A program made the translations under genes and the position numbers. This document shows, one piece after another, positions 1-7,600 of a DNA stretch of 64,000 bases. Source of the stretch: Paenibacillus prosopidis (GTDB taxonomy: Bacteria; Bacillota; Bacilli; Paenibacillales; Paenibacillaceae). The notes beneath the pieces were generated by a model that was given only the letters and a program-made list of their open reading frames with translations, made no database searches and was not told the origin of the DNA. The stretch covers positions 1 through 64,000 of the forward strand of contig NZ_QPJD01000004.1 in the NCBI RefSeq assembly GCF_003337375.1, given 5' to 3'. How positions within the stretch are numbered: position 1 is the first letter of the stretch; each line of letters begins with the position of its first letter.

Positions 1-154
1 TGTTATTATACCCGCATAATAAAGTAAGAAAGAGCACTGCATCTGCTGGCGTAGAAAACTTTGAAAGATAGACGCACTCCCTGTATTCCACATTTTGTAA
101 CCAAGCAGGTTGTTCGAAGTATGGATCCTGGATTACTGCCCGAACTGTAGTCAT
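1..154 (-). CDS. Hypothetical protein, N-terminal 51 residues only (cut by window edge)
   Basis: Reading leftward from an ATG at 154, the frame stays open to the edge of the window, giving 51 residues that begin MTTVRAVIQDPYFEQP. An AGGGGGG ribosome binding site lies about 8 bases upstream of the ATG. The visible part has a hydrophobic stretch near its end (DAVLFLTLLCGY). I do not recognise the family. It sits in the same orientation as the other short genes of this accessory stretch. Confidence 0.5.
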   Translation of the reverse strand, partial: MTTVRAVIQDPYFEQPAWLQNVEYRECVYLSKFSTPADAVLFLTLLCGYNN

Positions 155-233
155 TGTTATATTCCCCCCTTACCACTTCATTTCGTACTAAAGTGAACTA
201 TAGTACCGTTTGTTCAATAAGCAATGGGGGTTT

Positions 234-515
234 TTACTTAGCGTTTGATACTGGTGAGGGCTCTTTCCTCCACTCTGTAGGACCTTCACTCTCGGGAATA
301 AACTTTCTCCAATATTCTCCGCTTTGTTTATCAAATATAATGATATTGTTTTTATTTACGGCGAACATTTCATACGCCCCTACATTTGAATTATTAACTT
401 TTGTTGAATCAACTGCAATAGGCGAGTCGGAAAAGGTAACCTTAACAAATGCCCCTAAAATAACAAAGCCTAACACAATTGAAAATGCAATAATCAGCGA
501 ACTGCTTTTATTCAT
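234..515 (-). CDS. Small membrane-anchored or secreted hypothetical protein, 93 aa
   Basis: The protein starts MNKSSS and has one hydrophobic segment at about residues 6-27 (LIIAFSIVLGFVILGAFV), followed by a polar C-terminal part with a short IIIFDKQSGEYWRKF stretch. This is the layout of a signal-anchored extracytoplasmic peptide. The start is supported by a GTGAGGG box 6 bases upstream. The gene lies downstream of a hairpin repeat (602-683) in a row of short minus-strand ORFs. I do not recognise the family and assign no function. Confidence 0.55.
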   Translation of the reverse strand: MNKSSSLIIAFSIVLGFVILGAFVKVTFSDSPIAVDSTKVNNSNVGAYEMFAVNKNNIIIFDKQSGEYWRKFIPESEGPTEWRKEPSPVSNAK

Positions 516-601
516 TAAAAACCCTCACTTCCAAGTTATGGTAATAATGTATTCGACATTTTCTTCGAATAACCTTCCTTCTCTATCTGTGCTCCAGTAT
601 A

Positions 602-683
602 CTGCCAGTTAGCACAACAGGCTGCCGACCGAATCATCAGCAACCTGTAGTGAAGATTTATGGAGCTATCGTACCCGTTAGCG
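602..683. repeat. Dispersed hairpin repeat, copy 1
   Basis: This 82-base unit is nearly identical to 1006-1089. Read on the plus strand it begins CTGCCAGTTAGCACAACAGG, has a central imperfect hairpin (GGCTGC...GCAACC) and ends CTATCGTACCCGTTAGCG. On the minus strand it begins 8 bases after the stop of the broken gene at 692-929. The hairpin has no T tract on either side, so it is not an ordinary terminator. Confidence 0.75.
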
Positions 684-691
684 GAATAACT

Positions 692-929
692 TCAAATAGT
701 TTTCTTAATTCCTTTATTTAACCCAATTATTATTAAAACTAGTCCAAGTATTAGGAAAATCCCTACGAATATATTATCAAAAACACCAGGCATATTTGGT
801 TCAGAAGGATACTGTCCAGACCCATTAATTTTTACTGGAACAGCTTCACCAATCCATTTAAAAACAGCAACAAATCATGCCACTTAATGCAATCAGTCCC
901 AGACCAGACATAAAACTGCTCTTCCACAT
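692..929 (-). pseudogene. Frameshifted small two-helix membrane protein
   Basis: An ATG at 929 with a good GAGGGG site opens a frame reading MWKSSFMSGLGLIALSGM that stops after 23 codons. A one-base shift restores a long frame reading FVAVFKWIGEAVPVKING and later IFVGIFLILGLVLIIIGLNK, ending at 692. The two halves together describe a protein of about 79 residues with an N-terminal and a C-terminal hydrophobic helix. The total length (238 bases) is one base off a multiple of three. It may be a true pseudogene or a sequencing error. The family is not recognised. Confidence 0.6.
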
Positions 930-1005
930 TTGTTGTTTCCCCTCACTAAAAAAGTAATCGTATAATTCATAGGTGTGATTATAACACATAACCTATTGCG
1001 CAATC

Positions 1006-1089
1006 CTGCCAGTTAGCACAACAGGCTGCCGAGTGAATCATCAGCAGCCTACGTAGTGAAGCATTATGAAGCTATCGTACCCGTTAGCG
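1006..1089. repeat. Dispersed hairpin repeat, copy 2
   Basis: This 84-base copy matches 602-683 over its whole length with a few substitutions and small indels. Its central stem is complete (GGCTGC paired with GCAGCC around GAGTGAATCATCA-type sequence), and it ends in the same CTATCGTACCCGTTAGCG. On the minus strand it starts 25 bases after the stop of the gene remnant at 1115-1216, the same placement relative to an ORF end as copy 1. Confidence 0.75.
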
Positions 1090-1114
1090 TAGAGAAGTAC
1101 AATCCTATTCGTAA

Positions 1115-1216
1115 TTATTTTCTTGCGTCGTAACCAACGATTTCCTTAGTTTCAGGGTCAAAATAGATACCAATCGGTCCTAACAGTTCGTCATGATTTG
1201 TATTAAATGTAACCTT
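1115..1216 (-). pseudogene. C-terminal remnant of a small hypothetical protein
   Basis: The minus frame between an in-frame TAA at 1217-1219 and the stop at 1115 reads KVTFNTNHDELLGP, then IGIYFDPETKEIVGYDARK. This is a coherent protein C-terminus, but no start codon or ribosome binding site precedes it and the upstream sequence is out of frame. It is read here as the tail of a truncated gene. Family unknown. Confidence 0.5.
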
Positions 1217-1248
1217 TTAAATCGACTCTGTTTTGGAACCTCATCCCA

Positions 1249-1450
1249 TTTGGATTGGACCATGTAGACAGCCAAAGTTTAAAAGAGCTGCAACGTGAAA
1301 TCGACGTTATATTCGCTATTACAATAACCGCAGATATCAATGGGGATTAAAAAAGATGACCCCTGTACAATACAGGAATCATCTCTTGTTTGCTGCCTAA
1401 ATGTTCAATAACACACTTTTTTAAGTGTCCTTGACAAAGGGTCCAAATCA
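1249..1450 (+). mobile_element. IS3-family (IS150 type) remnant: transposase OrfB C-terminus and right end
   Basis: The plus strand reads SLKELQREID, then after a one-base shift YIRYYNNRRYQWGLKKMTP and VQYRNHLLFAA before a stop at 1398-1400. YNNRRYQW-LKKMTPVQYR is the typical C-terminus of IS150-type OrfB transposases. The sequence AAGTGTCCTTGACAAAGGGT at 1423 onward looks like the terminal inverted repeat of such an element. The 5' part of the transposase is missing and the surviving part is frameshifted, so the element is dead. Confidence 0.75.
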
Positions 1451-1487
1451 ACAGGTAATTAGACAGCTTGTTCCCTTTTTTCATCCA

Positions 1488-3134
1488 TTATTCCATCGGC
1501 GGCAGCGGAATCTTCATTTCTTTGCTAGGATCATCCGTTGTATATTGGTAGATGTATATCGTCAGCTCATCGCCGCTATAATCCCGAAATTTTTCAATAG
1601 CTTTATTGTTGCCATCTCCTGTGAAGTTGTTAGTTAGCTGCTCACTTGGTATTTTTCCTTCCTCAGTCATTCGATATGTCTGGTTAATACCGCCGAATGC
1701 CGGATTATCGCTCCCGCTTTCAAGGTATACAGCCCCCTCCTTCCTGTAGTAGGTCCATTTCACAGGGTAATCGCCAACGTTAGTCGTAATCGTCTGCTTT
1801 TGTTCACTGATTGCTTTTAAGGTAATTGGTTCTTCACCGCCCTCATGCCAAACGACCTCGTATTTGCCAATTAAAAAAATGGCTGAATCTTTCGTTATCT
1901 CGAGTCCCGCTGGACGCTCGAAGCGTAATGTATTTTCCTGCGGCAGGCTAGCATCAAAGTATTCACCCCCCTGCCATGTCGCACCATCCACCTCCAGAAA
2001 GAAATCGATAAACGGGTATCTCATGTATTTTTCCTCATGAGAAGTCAACAAGCGAATTTGGGTTGGCGAAATGATCAATTCATTAATATGAAAAGGCGCA
2101 TTTGCGTGATCAACTGCAATGTTAACCTTTTTCATATAAGTACTGTTGTTCATACTCTTCTTGTTCAACTCAATGTTAAAAGCCCATTCCTTATTTAGAC
2201 GCTCCTCCATACGGTTGTACTGTAGTAAATATTGTGTGGATTCGCCTTTTAAATCTTCCATCGAGTACAATTGTTTCATTTTAAACTCGTTATTGATTCC
2301 TGGCTCGCCGTAGGACGCGTGATTTAATCCTTTTATTAGTTTATTATTACTTTTAACAATCAATTGGGGACTGGCATAGCGGAATACTTTGGAATCGGAA
2401 AAAGCGACCATTGAAGAAAGCATAACCTCGTTGCTTTCCTGAATTAAAGGCTGAACCGTGACCGTATCTATCCCATTCAGTTCCACAGCAAATGTTTGCA
2501 CAGAAGCATTTTGTAATTCCAAAGCAATCGGCTGAGTTACCGTTTCTAAGGACTGAAAGCCTAATGCTGAAAACCTTACTTGTTCTGACGACTGACTAGG
2601 TATCCAATCCGTTTCAAAATAACCATTCAACACGTTATGCTTCTCATCCCATTGATGATTGTAAGATCCGTCAATCGTGTTGCCTTTCTCATCCATAATT
2701 TTCATGTTTTCAAAATTCCAATGATCACCTGATCGATCGCCAATATTAATGCTATATACAAAAAAAGTACGGTTCTCGTCTACTAAAGCGGTATGAAGCG
2801 TAAAGGTAACACCAGCATGCGTTACTGATTGATCTATTTTCTGACCTAGACCTTTATTCAGAGCCGTTTGAATACCACTCCGATTTTTCAGTAAATCACC
2901 AAAGTTCCAGTTCCATGCAAATACTGGCGTCGCAACGCATAAAAGCGCTATGCACGAAGCTATAATCGTTTTTTTCCAACGGGATAATTTCATTGACTTT
3001 TGTTCCATTAATAAGGAATTTTCATGTCTTCGGTCTTCAGCCTGCTGGATTCCGTTCCACATCGCCTCGAAATCCGGATATGGAATTTTATCCTCTTTCA
3101 AATGACGAATCAGATCTTTCTCTAACGTTTTCAT
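1488..3134 (-). CDS. DUF4179-type membrane anti-sigma factor
   Basis: A 548-residue protein with a short cytoplasmic N-terminus (MKTLEKDLIRHLKEDKI), one transmembrane helix at about residues 55-75 (TIIASCIALLCVATPVFAW) and a long extracytoplasmic part. This is the layout of DUF4179 anti-sigma proteins, which hold an ECF sigma factor at the membrane until a signal is sensed outside. The start at 3134 follows a GAGGAGG site; an upstream in-frame ATG at 3176 lacks one. The gene overlaps the 3' end of the sigma gene by 47 bases, so the two are translationally linked. The external signal is unknown. Confidence 0.8.
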   Translation of the reverse strand: MKTLEKDLIRHLKEDKIPYPDFEAMWNGIQQAEDRRHENSLLMEQKSMKLSRWKKTIIASCIALLCVATPVFAWNWNFGDLLKNRSGIQTALNKGLGQKIDQSVTHAGVTFTLHTALVDENRTFFVYSINIGDRSGDHWNFENMKIMDEKGNTIDGSYNHQWDEKHNVLNGYFETDWIPSQSSEQVRFSALGFQSLETVTQPIALELQNASVQTFAVELNGIDTVTVQPLIQESNEVMLSSMVAFSDSKVFRYASPQLIVKSNNKLIKGLNHASYGEPGINNEFKMKQLYSMEDLKGESTQYLLQYNRMEERLNKEWAFNIELNKKSMNNSTYMKKVNIAVDHANAPFHINELIISPTQIRLLTSHEEKYMRYPFIDFFLEVDGATWQGGEYFDASLPQENTLRFERPAGLEITKDSAIFLIGKYEVVWHEGGEEPITLKAISEQKQTITTNVGDYPVKWTYYRKEGAVYLESGSDNPAFGGINQTYRMTEEGKIPSEQLTNNFTGDGNNKAIEKFRDYSGDELTIYIYQYTTDDPSKEMKIPLPPME

Positions 3135-3681
3135 GAGCTGAGCCTCCTCGTGCATCACTATTATTATTGTACTCAATCATTACCTTTAACAACTTCATCC
3201 CCTTATGCAGCCTTGATTTTACTGTTCCGATAGGGATGTTAAGCACATCTGCTATTTCAACATGTGTAAGCTCTTGCACGTATCGCAACGTAACAACAGC
3301 TCGAATTTTTAATGGCAGGTTTTGCAATAACAAGCTGTATTCCAATGCAGCTTCGCGCTCCTCTACCATATAATCCACCGTTTTCACTGCTGTTTCAGTA
3401 AAAAGCCATTCGAAAACCTTTTCCTTCGTACGTACCAATCGTGTTTTCCGTAAATGATTCAAGCATCGGTTTACCGCAATTTTCAGCAGCCAAGCTTTGC
3501 GATGCTCAATATTGTTCCATTCCTTTCTCATTGCTGCTATGAATACTTCCTGACACAAGTCCTCTGCATCAGAAGCGTTGCGGAGCATGTGCAAGCACAT
3601 TCTGTATACATCCTTGTTATAAGCCTCGAATAATTCTTTTCCCGTCAAATGTGAACTGCCTCCTTCCTTGTCTTCTGTCAT
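3088..3681 (-). CDS. ECF-type RNA polymerase sigma factor
   Basis: This 197-residue protein has sigma region 2 (YRMCLHMLRNASDAEDLCQE, then VFIAAMRKEW) and region 4 with a helix-turn-helix (LTHVEIADVLNIPIGTVKSR). It would direct RNA polymerase to a small regulon when released from the DUF4179 anti-sigma factor encoded just downstream. The start at 3681 (MTEDKEGG) follows a GGAG site 9 bases away; an earlier in-frame ATG at 3711 has none. ECF sigma factors usually activate their own operon, but I could not identify the autoregulated promoter. Confidence 0.88.
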   Translation of the reverse strand: MTEDKEGGSSHLTGKELFEAYNKDVYRMCLHMLRNASDAEDLCQEVFIAAMRKEWNNIEHRKAWLLKIAVNRCLNHLRKTRLVRTKEKVFEWLFTETAVKTVDYMVEEREAALEYSLLLQNLPLKIRAVVTLRYVQELTHVEIADVLNIPIGTVKSRLHKGMKLLKVMIEYNNNSDARGGSAHENVRERSDSSFERG

Positions 3682-3707
3682 ATAAACAATCTCCACAGCA
3701 GAAAGGT

Positions 3708-3960
3708 TCATTTAATAAAAAAGTTGGATAGAGGACGAAGTATTAATATAACAATAGCTTTGCTTCTTTTTAATTGTTTCTTCATATATAGTCTCCGTTG
3801 CACCACCCATCGCCTTACCATCTTATCGTTGATGCTAAGTGCTTTTGCGACAGTTTTATATCCCATCTTGTCATCGATGAACATTTTCACTGCCTTATGT
3901 TAGAATCCACGTCGTATGTCTTTAGAAATTCCCCCATGAAAAATCCCCTCTAAGTAAACT
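3708..3960 (-). mobile_element. IS3-family (IS150 type) remnant: transposase OrfA N-terminus and left end
   Basis: The minus strand contains KAVKMFIDDKMGYKTVAKAL and SINDKMVRRWVV, the helix-turn-helix N-terminus of an IS150-type OrfA. The natural start (MGEFLKTYDVD, with an AGAGGGG site) is separated from it by a frameshift near 3905, and the reading frame leaves the family after the HTH. The element is therefore frameshifted and truncated. With the remnant at 1249-1450 it brackets the sigma/anti-sigma pair, but the two pieces are different ends in opposite orientation. Confidence 0.7.
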
Positions 3961-3999
3961 GTAGTGCGCTTTCTTCGCACTGTCTACTTAAAGGGGATT
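3942..3999. repeat. Imperfect inverted repeat at the IS end
   Basis: AATCCCCTCTAAGTAAACTG and onward (left arm, to 3968) pairs with 3976-3999 (CGCACTGTCTACTTAAAGGG and ATT) across a 7-base loop, with a 3-base bulge and few mismatches. The left arm also supplies the ribosome binding site of the OrfA fragment, so it is the end of that IS. The right arm may be a second, inverted IS end lying head-to-head with it. Confidence 0.6.
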
Positions 4000-4625
4000 G
4001 TCATTGCACTATCGTACCCGTGAGCGTAATAATGGGAGATGTACAGTACAGATTCATGCAGCAAACTCACTAAACACAGTAGCTTGATACCTGGCCATTC
4101 TGACTTAATGATACTAAAATATACGTCGTCTCTCGGCTCACCTTTCGCGTTTATATAATTACTCCTAAATATCCCTTCCTGTTTCGCTCCAAGTTTAAGC
4201 ACTGCCTTCTGAGACCTCAGATTATCGGTATCTACACTGAATTGGACACGATTAAAGTTTAATTTCTCGAAAGCAAAAGTCAACAATTCATATTTTGTAG
4301 CCTTATTTATTCCGGTTCCTCTAATACACCTCTCCGTACCACGTCCAACCTATTTCAAGTCTTTTACTTTGAAATACCATGTTACCAAAACGTGTAGAGC
4401 CAGCAACTTGGCCTGATGTCTTATGAATGACGATAAAAGGATAACTCGCTCCATCCCTGCGACACGAGAGTGTTCGCGACATGTATTCCTTAAAATCTTC
4501 ATTGGTTACGATGTGATTTCCCGTAAACTGTGTAATCCCCTTATCAAAAATAATCTTCCGTAAACCACATTCGTATGACTCATTAAAAGGTGTGGTGTCA
4601 TAATTTTTGAATCAAAATTAATGTT
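3984..4625 (-). pseudogene. Frameshifted GNAT (RimJ/RimL-type) acetyltransferase
   Basis: The upstream half reads YDTTPFNESYECGLRKIIFD and later GASYPFIVIHKTSGQVAGST, RFGNMVF, RLEIGWTWYGE, stopping at a TAG. One base out of frame the protein continues RGTGINKATKYELLTFAFEK, LNFNRVQFSVDTDNLRSQKA. Together these are the core of a GNAT acetyltransferase, which transfers acetyl from acetyl-CoA to an amine. No start codon is obvious because a TGA lies at 4626-4628. The C-terminus runs on into the dispersed repeat fragment and the IS end. It is read as a pseudogene. Confidence 0.75.
4009..4026. repeat. Fragment of the dispersed hairpin repeat
   Basis: CTATCGTACCCGTGAGCG differs at one base from the 3' segment (plus strand) of the repeats at 602-683 and 1006-1089. 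The rest of the unit is replaced by the IS end. It again lies at the 3' end of a minus-strand gene, the GNAT pseudogene. Confidence 0.55.
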
Positions 4626-4688
4626 TCAGAATTGATGAGAAAGAAATGTATAATCTTCTCTTCCTTTGTACTTCCTTGTTCACAGATA

Positions 4689-7600
4689 CTAGTTACACCT
4701 GCTGTAACCGCAATTATTACATTGCTTGCATCCTTCAATATTTATTAAAGATGCAGATCCGCAAGAAGGACACAGGTCCCGTGAAGTAATCGCGGCTTTG
4801 AGATCGGATTTTACTATTAATTGTTCCGTTCTAGCTGCTTCCACTTTGGACTGGTTACCAAGTAAGAATGAGTTTTCTACCGCTGCCGCTTGCTCCTCGG
4901 CGCTATCTGTATGAATCTCCAGCGCCTTCGCAACCGCATCGGCAATAGACTCGACACGATTCACGCCAAAGCCGATCGCACCGGACCCGCCTATCCCTTT
5001 CAAGTGCTTGATCAGCAGCTTCACTTTATTACCGTGATCACCGTAACGTAAAAACAGCGAGGAAACACGGCCTAATGCCTCTGCCATGGCAAATACATCA
5101 GAGCCTGCTTTGCCGACGTTTAGAAAAATTTCGCACGGCGTGCCGTTTAAGTCGTTAATGGTAATGTAGGCCATGCCGAATGGTGTATTAACCTTATAAG
5201 TAGCGCCTCGCAATACCTGCGGCCGGCGCTTATACTGTTTGTCGTGTTCTGCCTCAACCACTGCAGTCTCTTCGACTTTTTCTTCCTTTTCTGTCGATTT
5301 ATCCGTTGACAGCACCTGTACATCACGGCTGCCGTCACGGTAGATCGTTACGCCTTTACAGCCGAGCTCGAAAGCTAACTCATACAGCCTTTTCGTTTCT
5401 TCAATCGTAAAGTCAGCCGGACAATTAGCTGTCTTCGATATTGAGCTGTCTACCCAGCGCTGTATTACAGCCTGCGTCCGTATATGATCCTCAGCCGATA
5501 AACTCATCGCCGTAACGAAATAATCAGGCAGCTCTTCTCCCGGATGCGCATCCTTCCATTCTTGGGCGATCGGAACATATTGCTTATCGAAGCCAAGTCG
5601 GCTTTGGCGGAAATATTCGAATGCGAAATAAGGCTCAATGCCGGTTGATGTTCCGACCATCGTTCCTGTACTGCCCGTCGGCGCTTGAGTAAGCACCGTC
5701 ACATTTCGAATGCCATGTTCCGCTACGGCAGCCCCAACCTCAGGAAACTTCTCGATGATATTGCGCATAAAGCCGCTTTGAACAAATTTCTCCCCGTCAA
5801 ATGCTTGAAAGGAGCCCTTCTCGGCAGCAATTTCTGAAGATGCCAAATAAGATTCCCGCGCAATAAAGCTGTAAAGCTTGTCGAGGAATTCCAATGATTC
5901 CGCACTTCCATAGCGGACGCCTAACTTAATCATGAGCTCTGCAAGCCCCATCGTGCCAAGACCGATTCGGCGCTCCAGCTTTTGATTGCGCTCGTTCTCC
6001 TCAAAATGATAAGGAGTCTTTTCGATGACATTATCCAAAAAACGAACCGACCACCTTGTAACCTTCGCTAATTCATCCCAGGCGACATCATGTTTCTCTT
6101 CATCATAAAACTTCGAGAGGTTAACAGCGGATAAGTTACATACGCCCCAGCCGGGTAATCCTTGTTCTCCGCAGTTATGGACAACCATTCCGTTTGCAAT
6201 CAGCGAGTTTGTAACGGATTCAGTAATATCATATACCTGAGCCCATTCCGCCTCTGTAACGGAAACAACTCTCGAAACAAACTTCTCATTTTTACGGGAA
6301 TTCCGCGATATTCGTTCAAGGGCTGCTTGTTTTCTTGATATAAATTTAAAACCAATTTCTTCTTTAAATCCAACAATATTATTTTCTGATAAAATTAACT
6401 CGTAAAATGGTTTACCTTCATAAATCCGCTGCTCCCCCGTTTTAGTCGTGTACGTAAAAAATTGTTGTTGTTTCTTGTTTCGACTATATATTAGCCCATG
6501 TATTCCGAAATTTAATAACAGGAGCTGGACATCTTGCAACAATTTTTTCGAAGAAGATGTTAGCCGTACCGATCGATGCATCTCATCTTTGTCATAAACC
6601 GTTCCATCAGCGCTAAATAATGCTTGCAAGTAAGCAACCACGGTTTCCTTGGATGCAGTAAAAATACATTCAGGCACCTCTTTTTCGCCAGACGGCACTG
6701 CTTTTATACCGAATTCCATCAATTGTTCCCGAAAAGCTTTGCGCCACCAAAACAATTGACTAGTGCCGTTATCTCTTTTAAACAACTTGGCCTCTGCACC
6801 GCTAAATTTCTTTCCAGCTTCAATCATGCGAGGGATGACTTCTTCATCCTCTTGACTAAATACCATTCCGATATCGCCGCGTTTGGAGAGCCACCCCTCT
6901 CCAGTCAACCAACCTAAAAACATGCCCCATTGTTCCCCGAGATGGTCATTATCGACAAATTGTCCTTTCCCGGATTGAATATAGACTACATCCTTTGAAG
7001 TTAACTGCTGTGCTTCTTTCCAACCCTCTACAGTAAAAACTCGATGCTCGGGCGTAACTTTAAGTTCCATCCCGTTACCTAATGCAATTTTTACAGTTTG
7101 TTTTAAACCCGTAGGAAATACTGTTGCCGACCGTATGTTAGTACCTGCTATCTCATAACTCCGTCCCCCAACAATTTGGGCTTGCTGCACCAATCGGTTA
7201 TCGGTGACAATATTGAAAGACTTATTTTCTGCCTGTTTAAATAAATCTTCAATCCGAATCAAACCGAACTCCGTAGCTATTCGGGTATCAGGATGAAAAC
7301 ACGGATTAGTACTAATAATCGGATTAAAATACCAGCTATTCGACATTTGATTATAGTACTCCATAAACACGACACCGGGCTCGGCGGATTTCCATGCCGA
7401 TTCTATGATGGTGTGCCAGACGTCGCGGGCACGGACGGTTTTGTAATGAATCACCCTTTTTCCTAGGCGCCGCCACTCGTCAATATCTCCCGTCCACAGC
7501 TCGTTGTAATCCGCTTCCTTCGTATCAGGGAATACGAGCTCCCAGTCGAGATCATCCTTCACAGCCCGTATAAAAGCATTGCTTACGCAAACGGATAAGT

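Noticed and set aside
602-1089. True integron attC sites
   Set aside because: The GCTAAC-type ends are in direct, not inverted, orientation, and no integrase is in the window. I kept only the weaker statement of a cassette-like repeat.
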